From Trinickia mobilis (GTDB taxonomy: Bacteria; Pseudomonadota; Gammaproteobacteria; Burkholderiales; Burkholderiaceae), in the NCBI RefSeq assembly GCF_017315705.1, contig NZ_JAFLRF010000006.1, forward strand, positions 50,748-114,747: a stretch of DNA of 64,000 bases. The letters are read 5' to 3'. Positions 17,178 to 25,599 of this stretch are shown one piece after another. Numbering within the stretch: position 1 is the first letter of the stretch; every line of letters begins with the position of its first letter. The position numbers and the translations under genes are program-made. Below the pieces are notes generated by a model. That model made no database searches and had not been told where the DNA came from. It worked only from the letters and a program-made list of their open reading frames with translations.

Positions 17178-17951
17178 CTAGTACACCGCAGTCATCATCG
17201 GAAGTATTTCGTATTGCATACCAATGTCCGCCACCATCGCCGGATCGGCATCGCGCATCGCTTCGACACTGGTCTCGTCCTTGGCGCGCACGATACCCAC
17301 ACCCCAGACGCCCCTTGGGTCAAGCACCGGTCCGAATGCGACGACAACGCCCTCCTGACGCTTCCCAGCCCAGTACTTGGCATGTTCGCTCATCGCCGAC
17401 TTCTCCAGCGCATTCATCGTCTGGGCGAAGTCTGGCCGCGGGGGGATCAGCCGGCACAGGAAATGCGAGAGCGTACCCTCTTCCGATGCGTACGCCGTGA
17501 GCCACCCGAACACGCGCTCCCAGCCTTGCGCGTGTCCGGCACAGGATTGCGGACGGCCGGCGAATCCTTCGTGCCACAGCGTCAGTCGCGTGCCGCCATC
17601 GATCGGATTGAGTTCGTACGTGATCGTCGTGGTGTTGCCGCCGTCCCAATCCGCCACCCAGGTCTGCACTAGTCGCGTTGGCGGCGACACTTCCAGGTAC
17701 TCTCCCCCCACGCTGAAGGAGCGGCCGTCTGCACTCACGCCACCCGCGCGCCATTTACCGCCTGGTCGAACCTCGGCCTGCCACTCGGTGGTCTGATAAG
17801 TATCAGGCGACCCCCACCAACGGGTGACTTCACTGGAAGTCAAGGCGTCGAAAATCTTCTGCGCGGCAGCCGCGATTTCCACGACGGCCAATATCGTGCC
17901 GCGGTTGACATCGGCAACGGCGCGGGCTCTGCTATTGGGCGAAGCGCTCAT
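17178..17951 (-). CDS. SRPBCC (AHSA1-type)-YCII fusion protein
   Basis: A 257-residue two-domain protein. Residues about 15-150 are an AHSA1/START-like domain (IFDALTSSEVTRWWGSPDTYQ, EVRPGGKWRAGG, GTRLTLWHEGF, GWERVFGWL). Residues about 165-257 are a YCII domain (MNALEKSAMSEHAKYWAGKR, VVAFGPVLDPRGVWGVGIV). These two families are normally separate small proteins. The start ATG overlaps the stop of an ArsR-type regulator fragment (ATGA), the usual ArsR-AHSA1 pairing. The reaction is unknown. The second domain is complete, so the fusion does not look like decay. Confidence 0.85.
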   Translation of the reverse strand: MSASPNSRARAVADVNRGTILAVVEIAAAAQKIFDALTSSEVTRWWGSPDTYQTTEWQAEVRPGGKWRAGGVSADGRSFSVGGEYLEVSPPTRLVQTWVADWDGGNTTTITYELNPIDGGTRLTLWHEGFAGRPQSCAGHAQGWERVFGWLTAYASEEGTLSHFLCRLIPPRPDFAQTMNALEKSAMSEHAKYWAGKRQEGVVVAFGPVLDPRGVWGVGIVRAKDETSVEAMRDADPAMVADIGMQYEILPMMTAVY

Positions 17952-18169
17952 GATTTCTCCATCAGTTCCTCGAGATTGTCCAAACTGACCTGCCAGTGCG
18001 TTCGGTAGGCGTCAATCCAGCCCGCCACTTGTTGCAGCGGCGCGCCTTGCAGGCAATACACCCGTTCGCGCCCCGCTGGCTCCGCAATGACAAGTTCCGC
18101 GTCGCATAACAGCTTCAGGTGCTTCGAGATGGCCGGACGGATTTGCTCAAAGCCTGCAGCCAAGGCCAT
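17948..18169 (-). pseudogene. ArsR-family regulator, N-terminally truncated
   Basis: The frame reads LAAGFEQIRPAISKHLKLL, then AELVIAEPAGRERVYCLQ, and ends EELMEKS. This is the recognition helix, wing and C-terminus of an ArsR-type repressor of the kind that pairs with AHSA1 genes. The first 30 or so residues (dimerisation helix and FKALADPTRR-like start) are missing, and homology stops at about 18170, right against the 3' end of the LysR gene. An internal ATG at 18169 could only give a truncated protein. The LysR locus probably arrived by a rearrangement that removed the 5' end. Confidence 0.75.
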
Positions 18170-18177
18170 GCGGCAAT

Positions 18178-19149
18178 TCAGAGGACTCGAACGGTACGCC
18201 GCTGAACGAGTTCCCTTGATCGATTGACGATCTCGCTCTGCCGGACTTCCTCGACCACGAATTCGACGAACGCCGCGACGCGCGGCGGTAAGTGCTTTCT
18301 CGCTGCGTAGTAGATGCAGATGTCGCTGCGCCGTGACACGAACTTCGTCAGTACGCACTTCAGCTTGCCGGCGGCAATCAGCCCTGCCGCATGATGTGCA
18401 CCAAGCAGCGCGATGCCGCACCCGCCGAGGGCAAGCTCCGTCAACGCTTCCGTATCGGAAACGATGAGATGCGAGCCTGGCTGTAAAACGACTTCCTTGT
18501 TCCGCGCCTGCAATTTCCACGTCTGGATTCTTCCCGAACTGGGAGAACGGAACGCGATAAGTTCGTGATGCGTGAGGTGCTCGATCGACTGCGGTTCGCC
18601 GTGCTGCTCCAGGTACGCGGGCGCCGCGCACAAAATGAGCGTCAAAGGAGCGAGCGTACGCGCGACCACACTGGAATCCGTATCGTGCAATTGTCCGATC
18701 GCGCAGTCATATCCCTCCGAAATCAGGTCCACGTGGCGATTCTCGAATCGCAGGTCGAGCGTGACCTGGGGGTAGCGCTCGCGGAACCGGCTCAACACCG
18801 GCAGCAACGCGACGCGGCTGAAGGCGATCGGCAACGATACCTTCACGGTGCCGCTCAATTGGGTTTCGTCAGACGACAGAGCCGCGATCGCATCTTCGAT
18901 CTGTTGCGCGGGCTCGTGCACCATCGTGTACAGGCGCCGCCCCTCGTCCGTCACCGACAGGTGGCGTGTCGTGCGCTGGAATAGCCGGCACCCGAGCAAT
19001 GTCTCCAGCATGCCGATCTGTTTGCTCACCGCGCCGGGTGTCACGCCAAGTTGACGGCCGGCCGCCGAGAAATTTGTCGACTCGACGGTTGCGGCGAACG
19101 TTTTCAGGGCCCTGAACAGGTCGATCGATCCGCCGCCGTTCGTTTTCAT
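18178..19149 (-). CDS. LysR-family transcriptional regulator
   Basis: A 323-residue LysR regulator. It has an N-terminal winged helix-turn-helix (LFRALKTFAATVESTNFSAAGRQLGV, then TPGAVSKQIGMLETLLGCRLFQRTTR) and a substrate-binding domain from about residue 95 (TVKVSLPIAFSRVALLPVLSRF, GYDCAIGQL). The ATG at 19149 places the helix-turn-helix at the normal distance; the frame runs upstream to 19254 without a better site. It diverges from the aldehyde dehydrogenase pseudogene at 19253, its likely original target. Confidence 0.9.
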   Translation of the reverse strand: MKTNGGGSIDLFRALKTFAATVESTNFSAAGRQLGVTPGAVSKQIGMLETLLGCRLFQRTTRHLSVTDEGRRLYTMVHEPAQQIEDAIAALSSDETQLSGTVKVSLPIAFSRVALLPVLSRFRERYPQVTLDLRFENRHVDLISEGYDCAIGQLHDTDSSVVARTLAPLTLILCAAPAYLEQHGEPQSIEHLTHHELIAFRSPSSGRIQTWKLQARNKEVVLQPGSHLIVSDTEALTELALGGCGIALLGAHHAAGLIAAGKLKCVLTKFVSRRSDICIYYAARKHLPPRVAAFVEFVVEEVRQSEIVNRSRELVQRRTVRVL

Positions 19150-19252
19150 CTTGCACCCTTGCTCACAACTGTTTCGCTGCTCCGTAGCATAGACCAGCCG
19201 CGACAGCACGCCGACAATGGACTGCACCGTGTGAACCGTGAGGAGCGCGGCC

Positions 19253-20352
19253 ATGAATCAGGAACCGGCGCGGATCCCTCCGCGCAAGCGTCTGCCGCAG
19301 GGACAGCTTCTGATCGACGGCAAATGGCGTAACGCGTCGGACGGCGCAACCGTCCCGACGGTCGATCCCACCACCGAGGAAACCATCACGGAGGTTGCGA
19401 GAGCGACCCCCGAGGACGCCGATTCAGCGGTTGCCTCGGCGCGCAGGGCATTCGAAGCGGGCGACTGGTCGCGCCTGCATCACGAAGCGCGCGCGAAAAT
19501 CCTGTTCCGCGTGGCCGATCTGCTCGACGAGCGGGCGGAAGACTTCGCGCTGCGCGAAGCAATGGATATGGGCATGCCTTATCGCGACTTTCTCGACGTC
19601 ATCATGCCGCACTGTTCCGGGCTATTCCGCTTTTTCGGCGGGCTTGCCATGCATGCGATGGACGGCGCCTATCGCGCGTCCTACGAACCGCATACCCGGA
19701 TTCTCACGCGTCGCGAGCCGCTCGGCGTGGTGGCCGCGATTACGCCCTTCAATTTTCCGCTGGCACTCACCTGCTCCAAGGTCGCGCCGGCATTGGCCGC
19801 CGGCAACGCCATCGTGCACAAGCCAGCCTCCGACACGCCGCTGACGGCGCTGGCCCTCGCCCAGGTCATACTCGACGCGGGTGTGCCGGACGGCGTGTAC
19901 AACCTCGTCACGGGCCCCGGCGGCACGCTTGGCGACGCGCTGGTCAAACATCCGCTCGTCGACAAGATTGCCTTTACGGGGTCCACAGCCGTGGGGCAGA
20001 ACATCATCCGTAACGGCGCGGCGACGCGACCAACGAACTGAAAATCAGTCGCGAGGAGATTTTTGGGCCGGTCCTGCCGATCATCCCGTTCGATGGCGAC
20101 GAAGAAGCCGTGCGCATCGCCAATGACACGCCATACGGCCTCGCTGCGGGCATCCAGACCCGCGATCTGGGCCGAGCGCTGCGTCTCGCGGACCGCATCG
20201 CGGCCGGCACAGTCTGGATCAACACTTGGCATAAGTACCATCCCAACGGGCCCTTCGGCGGCTACAAGATGTCCGGCTACGGGCGCGAACAAGGTGCGGA
20301 GGCGCTCGAAAGCTACACGCAGTACAAGTCCATCTGGGCAAACATTGCATGA
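19253..20352 (+). pseudogene. Aldehyde dehydrogenase with a large internal deletion and frameshift
   Basis: The first 262 codons encode a normal ALDH N-terminus (LLIDGKWRNASDG, ITPFNFPLALTCSKVAPALA, KPASDTPLTAL, IAFTGSTAVGQNI) and then stop at 20039-20041. In the next frame the sequence resumes at once with ATNELKISREEIFGPVLPI and runs to a normal C-terminus (FGGYKMSGYGREQG) ending at 20352. About 120 residues are missing at the joint, including the general-base Glu and nucleophile Cys motifs. The enzyme cannot be active. GAGGAG precedes the ATG. It lies between LysR and the F420-reductase-like genes. Confidence 0.9.
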
Positions 20353-20380
20353 ACTCGAGTTCATGGAAGGAGACCCGATC

Positions 20381-21043
20381 GTGAACATTGGAATCATCGG
20401 AGCAGGTAACGTCGGAACCGGCCTCGCGAAACATCTCATCCCGAACGGCCATGCCGTGATGCTGAGCTTCAGTCTCGACATGGACAAGCTCAATGCGACC
20501 GCCGCCGAGCTCGGCGCGCGCGTCGGCACGGTCGCCGAAGCGGTGCAGTTCGCCGACGTGGTGGTGCTGGCCACGCCTTGGACTGTCACCTCCGACGCGC
20601 TCGGACAGACCGGCAGCGTGCAGGGTAAAAAGATCATGTGGGATTGCACGAACGCGCTCAAACCCGACCTGAGCGGCCTTGCCGTCGGGACAACTACATC
20701 CGGCGCGGAAGAGATCGCGAAACTCGCGCCGTGGGCAACCGTTGTCAAGGCAATTCCGCCATTCGCGCAGATGCTGCACTCGCCCCGCATGCTCATCGGC
20801 GAGCACCGACCAAACGTGTTTGTCTGCAGCGACGACGCCGATGCGCGGGCGGTCATCGCGAGGCTCGTCGACGAGATTGGCGCACAACCGGTCGACGCGG
20901 GGCCGCTTGCCCTTGCGCGTTACGCCGAACCAGCGGCGATGCTGCTGGTGCAGCTCGCCTATCAACAGGGGCTCGGCGCCCGGATCGGGCTGTCGTTGCT
21001 GCATGAGACGCCGCGCAGCGCGCCTGAAGGCTCGCGTTCCTGA
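20381..21043 (+). CDS. NADPH-dependent F420 reductase-like protein (first copy)
   Basis: A 220-residue Rossmann protein: MNIGIIGAGNVGTGLAKHL at the N-terminus, then ADVVVLATPWTVTSDAL, GKKIMWDCTNALKPDL, KAIPPFAQ and LALARYAEPAAMLLVQLAY. These match the NADP-binding family named after F420-dependent NADP reductase. Burkholderiaceae members without F420 probably reduce other substrates. The start is a GTG at 20381 with AAGGAG eight bases upstream. It follows the broken aldehyde dehydrogenase by 28 bases and precedes a paralogue by 38 bases. Confidence 0.85.
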   Translation: MNIGIIGAGNVGTGLAKHLIPNGHAVMLSFSLDMDKLNATAAELGARVGTVAEAVQFADVVVLATPWTVTSDALGQTGSVQGKKIMWDCTNALKPDLSGLAVGTTTSGAEEIAKLAPWATVVKAIPPFAQMLHSPRMLIGEHRPNVFVCSDDADARAVIARLVDEIGAQPVDAGPLALARYAEPAAMLLVQLAYQQGLGARIGLSLLHETPRSAPEGSRS

Positions 21044-21081
21044 GCATCGGCATTGCCGCGGCTGCACTAGAGGAGGCTGAA

Positions 21082-21729
21082 ATGAAAGTGGGCGTATTGG
21101 GATCAGGAGTGGTCGGCCGGGCGCTTGGCGCGGGCTTTATCAAGCACGGCCATGACACGATGCTGGGCACGCGGGATCCGCAAAAGAGCGACGTGCAGGA
21201 GTGGGTCCGAGACACAGCCGGAGCACGCGCCGGGACGTTCGAGCAGGCGGCGCAGTTTGGCGAACTCATCGTGCTGGCCGTGCTTGGCCGCATCGCCGGG
21301 AGCGTGATCGCACTTGCAGGTGCGGAGAACCTTTCCGGCAAGACTGTCGTCGATGCGACCAACCCGCTCGCTGACGAGCCGCCGGTCAGCGGGATCCTGA
21401 AATACACGACCGGGCCAAACGAATCGCTTGGTGAGTGGATTCAGGCGCAGCTTCCGCAGGCGCACGTGGTGAAAGCTTTCAATAGCGTCGGCAATGCCTT
21501 GATGGTGAATCCGCACTTTTCGCAGGGCACGCCGACCATGTTCCTGTGCGGTAACGATGACAATGCAAAGGCCCAGGTTAGCGCGATCGCACGGCAATTC
21601 GGCTGGGAACCCTATGACTGTGGGAGCATTGTTTCAGCGCGGGCGCTGGAGCCGTTATGCATGCTGTGGTGCCTGCCCGGGCTTCTCCGCAACGACTGGC
21701 ATCACGCGTTCAAGATGCTGACTGAGTAG
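21082..21729 (+). CDS. NADPH-dependent F420 reductase-like protein (second copy)
   Basis: A 215-residue paralogue of the preceding protein, with MKVGVLGSGVVGRALGAGF, GHDTMLGTRDPQKSDV (a GTR motif favouring NADP), GKTVVDATNPLADEPP, VKAFNSVGNALMVNP and ALEPLCMLWCLPGL. It is clearly diverged from its neighbour, so this is an old duplication or paired recruitment. GAGGA precedes the ATG. It is followed eight bases later by the ester-cyclase-like gene, so they share a transcript. Confidence 0.88.
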   Translation: MKVGVLGSGVVGRALGAGFIKHGHDTMLGTRDPQKSDVQEWVRDTAGARAGTFEQAAQFGELIVLAVLGRIAGSVIALAGAENLSGKTVVDATNPLADEPPVSGILKYTTGPNESLGEWIQAQLPQAHVVKAFNSVGNALMVNPHFSQGTPTMFLCGNDDNAKAQVSAIARQFGWEPYDCGSIVSARALEPLCMLWCLPGLLRNDWHHAFKMLTE

Positions 21730-21737
21730 AGGCCGCT

Positions 21738-22154
21738 ATGGAAGCTTACCGAGTACCGCCCGACGGCGACCCGGGATTCACGCTCGACGAGATGAAGCAG
21801 TTCGTTGCGAAACACTTCGACGAATTCGTGAACCGCAAGAATCCGGAGGTCGCACGGGATAACTTCAGCGCGGATTTCCTCGACCATGACGAACCGTCGG
21901 GGCCCCAGGTCGGCGCGGAAGCGGCGATAACCATGATGAAGGCGGCTTACCAAAAATGGCCGGACCTTCACGTCACGATCGAAGACATGATTGCCGAGCG
22001 TGACAAGGTGATGGTGAGAAACACGTGGCGCGCAACCGACGCGGCGACCGGACAGAAGATCGAATTCCACGGCTTCGTGCTATGGCGATTTGCGAATCGC
22101 AAGATCGTCGAGCGATGGGCCACCCTAACGGCACCACGCAATGCAGACGACTGA
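21738..22154 (+). CDS. Ester cyclase/SnoaL-like protein
   Basis: A 138-residue protein with FVAKHFDEFVNRKNPEVARDNF, then AAYQKWPDLHVTIEDMIAERDKVMVRNTWRATD and FHGFVLWRFANRKIVERWA. This is the pattern of SnoaL-like ester cyclases in the NTF2 fold. Its catalytic role is unproven in most members. It closes a short plus-strand operon with the two F420-reductase-like genes. Confidence 0.85.
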   Translation: MEAYRVPPDGDPGFTLDEMKQFVAKHFDEFVNRKNPEVARDNFSADFLDHDEPSGPQVGAEAAITMMKAAYQKWPDLHVTIEDMIAERDKVMVRNTWRATDAATGQKIEFHGFVLWRFANRKIVERWATLTAPRNADD

Positions 22155-22428
22155 ACTCAACCCAAGCGTGCCCCTTCTGCCGGATGGCCCCGCGCTCCCC
22201 GGCCGTGTACGGAGTGTCGCAAGACCGCCCGCATCGCGGGGTCCGGCCGCGCCGGCTCAGCAGATCCCAAGTCGAAGGCCCGCGGTCGACCCCCAGCCGC
22301 CACTCGCCCGAGAGGCGTTGCGGTTCGCTTCAATTCGAAAGCGGCCATTTGCTTGATGGTCTTTCTCCCTCGCAACAGACAAGGGGCCAGCACTCGCTTC
22401 CGCCGAACCTTGACCGTCGTAGTTCCAG
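22155..22428. other. Intergenic region between convergent genes
   Basis: 274 bases, no supported gene. GC-rich with short dyads but no clear terminator with T-tract. Confidence 0.35.
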
Positions 22429-23361
22429 TCAGCCCTCAAGGGTAGCAGGCGCGTGACAATCTTTGGCGCCGCCACACAGAACCTCGATCAACTTATCGCG
22501 AAAGACATTCTTCTCGTTTGAATGCCGCTGCACACATACGCGTAGGTCGCGCTGAGACCAAGGCTCGATCAACTCGACGACAGCAAGCCGTCCCTTGTCT
22601 GAGGCTTCGATAGCCGAGCGCGGCACGACGCCTATGCCGGCCCCAGAGGAAACCAGGCGTGCGATCGCCCGATAGCCTGAAACCTGCACACGGACGTCGA
22701 GGCGCCCGCCGATAGCGCTGGCATGGTTCATCAGGAACGTGTGCAGCGCCGCACCTGACTGCAGGCTGATAAATGGCTGACCGAAGCAGTCGGCGAAACT
22801 CGCCGTACTTTTCAGCCCGAGCGGATGGTCTACGGGTGTGAGGAGAATGAGTTGATCCTTGCGATAAGGAAGAAATTCCAGATCCGGATGCCCTGTTTCG
22901 AGCGCGACCACGCCAACATCGGCGCGACCGGCCGAGATGGCACCAATGATGTCGTGGCTCAGACGCTCCTCGAGCGTTATCCGCACACTTGGATACAGCG
23001 CGAAGAACCGGGCAAGGTCGTCTGGCAGGTGGGAGCTAATCGCATTGTTGTTGGCGAACACAGTAACGTGGCCCGTGAGGCCCTGCGCGAATGGAAGGAG
23101 ATCTGCGCGCATTTGCTCAAGCTGAGCCAGACACCGCCGCGCATGCTCCATCAAAACTTGCCCCGCGCCAGTGAGGCTGACTCCGCGCGCCCGACGAGTC
23201 AGCAGCGGCACGCCCACCGCGTCTTCGAGATTCTTTATCCGCAGGCTGACCGACGATGCCGCCAGGTGGCACCGCTCGGCTCCGCGCGAAAGATTGCCTT
23301 CTTCGGCGACGGCGAGAAAGACCTTCAAGTCGGTTAGATCGTAGGGCATAGCGTTAGACAT
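22429..23361 (-). CDS. LysR-family regulator of the adjacent CoA-transferase operon
   Basis: A 310-residue LysR protein. It has an N-terminal helix-turn-helix (LKVFLAVAEEGNLSRGAERCHLA, ASSVSLRIKNLEDAVGVPLL) and a C-terminal ligand domain (VTVFANNNAISSHLPDDLARFF, GRADVGVVALETG, GAGIGVVPRSAI). It is transcribed away from the CoA transferase at 23537 with a 175-bp intergenic region, the standard layout for a LysR activator and its target. In known itaconate gene clusters a LysR protein plays this role; here the inducer is inferred, not shown. Confidence 0.9.
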   Translation of the reverse strand: MSNAMPYDLTDLKVFLAVAEEGNLSRGAERCHLAASSVSLRIKNLEDAVGVPLLTRRARGVSLTGAGQVLMEHARRCLAQLEQMRADLLPFAQGLTGHVTVFANNNAISSHLPDDLARFFALYPSVRITLEERLSHDIIGAISAGRADVGVVALETGHPDLEFLPYRKDQLILLTPVDHPLGLKSTASFADCFGQPFISLQSGAALHTFLMNHASAIGGRLDVRVQVSGYRAIARLVSSGAGIGVVPRSAIEASDKGRLAVVELIEPWSQRDLRVCVQRHSNEKNVFRDKLIEVLCGGAKDCHAPATLEG

Positions 23362-23536
23362 CGCCGAATTTTCATCGAGTTTATCTCAATCCTCCCCAAG
23401 TAGTGAGAGGCGCTACGTATTGCTGCGCCGCGCCATTTCGTCGCTGGCGAACGCTACGTTCGGAAAAGCTCGCTTTATCTGCAACGGCCGTTTGTCGATA
23501 CTGAATCCACCGATTTCGCAAACCATGGAGACAACA

Positions 23537-24709
23537 ATGCACGTGCCCGCAAAAGAGGCGTCGCTGGCCAAGCCACTCGCCGACATCGTCGTAGTTTCAA
23601 TTGAACAGGCGCTCGCCGCGCCGCTTTGCACCGGGCGACTCGCGGAGATGGGCGCACGCGTGATCAAGATAGAGCGCGCCGAGGGCGATTTTTCGCGTGG
23701 CTATGACCGCGCTGCCAACGGAGTCTCGTCTTATTTTGTCTGGACGAATCGCGGTAAAGAGTCGCTCGTCATGGACTTCAAGCAGCCCGAAGACGCCGAC
23801 CTATTGCACCGTATCCTTGCCGGCGCAGACGTTTTCGTGCAGAACCTTGCGCCTGGGGCGCTTTCACGCGCTGGCTTTGACAGCGCCGCCCTGCGAGACC
23901 GCTATCCGCGTCTTATCACCTGCGACATTACCGGCTATGGCACCGACAACGACGCGAGCAGCCTGAAGGCTTATGACCTGTTGGTTCAATGCGAGAGTGG
24001 CCTCGCCGGCATCAGCGGCGCGCCAGAGGCTTGCGGCCGAATTGGGGTTTCCATCTGCGATATCGGCGCGGGCATGAATGCGGCCATTGCAGTGCTTTCC
24101 GCTTTGGCGTTACGCGAGCGTACAGGCCACGGTGCGGGCGTATCTGTGTCCCTGTTCGACGGGGCGGCAGACTGGATGACGATTCCGTACCTGCACGAAG
24201 TCTATGGCAATGGGGCGCCGACACGACAAGGGCTCAAGCATCCATCGATTGCACCTTACGGCGCCTTCACCACCTGCGACGAGCGTGACATCGTCATCAG
24301 CATCCAGAACGAGCGCGAGTGGCAGCGCTTCTGCGAAGTATTCCTGCAGCAGCCCGAGACTGCGTTAGATCGGCGCTTTGCTTCGAATACGGAAAGGGTT
24401 CGCAACCGCGAGGCGCTGGACCGCGTGATCGCCAATACCTTCGCGAGCCTCGATTCAAATGCAGCACTGGATCGCCTGTCGTCGGCCAACACGGCCTATG
24501 CCCAGGTACGCTCGGTCCGCGCAATGGCCGAACACCCGGCACTTCGCACCTGGCCAATGCCAGTGGACGACGCGGAAATCCAGATGATTGCCCCGCCCGT
24601 GCGTGCGCCATGGGATGCGCAACGGTTTGCCCGCGCGCCGGCCGTCGGCGAGCACAGCGAAAGCCTCCGGGCCGAATTCGCGGAGCACGACACCGGAGCA
24701 ATGGCATGA
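23537..24709 (+). CDS. CaiB/BaiF family III CoA transferase
   Basis: A 390-residue family III CoA transferase with ADIVVVSIEQALAAPLCTGRL, MGARVIKIERAEGDFSRGYD, NRGKESLVMDFKQPEDADLL, GADVFVQNLAPGALSRAG and ITGYGTD followed by KAYDLLVQ. The catalytic Asp is probably the one in KAYDLL. An ATG at 23537 has GGAG six bases upstream, preferred over 23525. It is the first gene of a four-gene operon and overlaps the hydratase gene by ATGA. With the following hydratase and CitE-like lyase it would activate a C5 dicarboxylic acid such as itaconate or mesaconate to its CoA ester. Confidence 0.9.
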   Translation: MHVPAKEASLAKPLADIVVVSIEQALAAPLCTGRLAEMGARVIKIERAEGDFSRGYDRAANGVSSYFVWTNRGKESLVMDFKQPEDADLLHRILAGADVFVQNLAPGALSRAGFDSAALRDRYPRLITCDITGYGTDNDASSLKAYDLLVQCESGLAGISGAPEACGRIGVSICDIGAGMNAAIAVLSALALRERTGHGAGVSVSLFDGAADWMTIPYLHEVYGNGAPTRQGLKHPSIAPYGAFTTCDERDIVISIQNEREWQRFCEVFLQQPETALDRRFASNTERVRNREALDRVIANTFASLDSNAALDRLSSANTAYAQVRSVRAMAEHPALRTWPMPVDDAEIQMIAPPVRAPWDAQRFARAPAVGEHSESLRAEFAEHDTGAMA

Positions 24710-25545
24710 GCGCCGTCGATCTCGATCACTTGCGCCAATGGGTCGGCAAATCAGTCGTCGACCGCGACGTACTGTCATCGCGCCATGCCCGCCTGATGGC
24801 CGCCACACTGGGCTTCCCGCAGTCGGATTTCACGGACGGCACACCGCTGCCGCCGCTCTGGCACTGGCTTTATTTCCTCGAAGGCCAGGCGCCGCAAGCT
24901 CTTGGCCGCGACGGGCATCCGAGTCGCGGGGGCTTCCTGCCGCCCGTCGCACTGCCTAACCGGATGTGGGCTGGCGGAAAGCTGGAATTTCACTGCCCCG
25001 TTCCGCTCGGTACCGAGGTCGAAAAGCGCTCGAGCGTCGTATCGGTCGAGCACAAGCATGGTCGAAGCGGAGAACTTGTGTTCGTCACGGTCCTGCACGA
25101 ACTCGTGCATGAAGGAAGAACCGTCATTAGCGAGCATCACGACATTGTCTATAAGGAGGCCACGACCGCGCCTACCCGCTCAACGTCCGTTGACATGCCA
25201 ATAGCCCAGCACAGTCGACGCTTTCAGCCGGACTCGACGAGCCTCTTTCGGTATTCCGCGCTCACCTTCAATGGGCATCGCATTCACTACGACGTCGACT
25301 ATTGCCGCGATGTCGAGGGCTATTCCAATCTGGTCATCCACGGTCCGCTTAACGCCACCTTGCTGGCGGGTTTTGCACAGGAAGTGAAAGGACGACCGCT
25401 TAAGCAGTTTCGTTACCGAGGCGTGCAACCCGCCATTCTCGGGCAAGAGTTGACGATCAACGCCGCGTCAGACGGCGACCAGCTTGTGCTGTGGGTCGGA
25501 CTGTCCGACGGTGCAATCTCGATGCGCGCCGAGGCGATGTTCTGA
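24706..25545 (+). CDS. MaoC/FAS1-type dehydratase (mesaconyl- or itaconyl-CoA hydratase-like)
   Basis: A 279-residue double-hotdog hydratase of the mesaconyl-C4-CoA hydratase type. It has an N-terminal FAS1-like dehydratase half (PLPPLWHWLYFLEGQAP, GGFLPPVALPNRMWAGG) and a C-terminal MaoC half with FRYSALTFNGHRIHYDVDY and VIHGPLNATLLAGFA; the Asp/His pair typical of the hydratase site is in NGHRIHYD. The start ATG overlaps the CoA transferase stop. Within this operon it would add water to an unsaturated C5 dicarboxyl-CoA, giving citramalyl-CoA for the downstream lyase. Confidence 0.88.
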   Translation: MSAVDLDHLRQWVGKSVVDRDVLSSRHARLMAATLGFPQSDFTDGTPLPPLWHWLYFLEGQAPQALGRDGHPSRGGFLPPVALPNRMWAGGKLEFHCPVPLGTEVEKRSSVVSVEHKHGRSGELVFVTVLHELVHEGRTVISEHHDIVYKEATTAPTRSTSVDMPIAQHSRRFQPDSTSLFRYSALTFNGHRIHYDVDYCRDVEGYSNLVIHGPLNATLLAGFAQEVKGRPLKQFRYRGVQPAILGQELTINAASDGDQLVLWVGLSDGAISMRAEAMF

Positions 25546-25599
25546 GGGGCGCAGCATCACGCAATACAGGAAGTTCACGTGGATATCAGGAGACAAACC

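Noticed and set aside
19681-20856. A 391-codon minus-strand frame
   Set aside because: Runs antisense across the aldehyde dehydrogenase remnant and the first F420-reductase-like gene; no ribosome binding site, no motifs.
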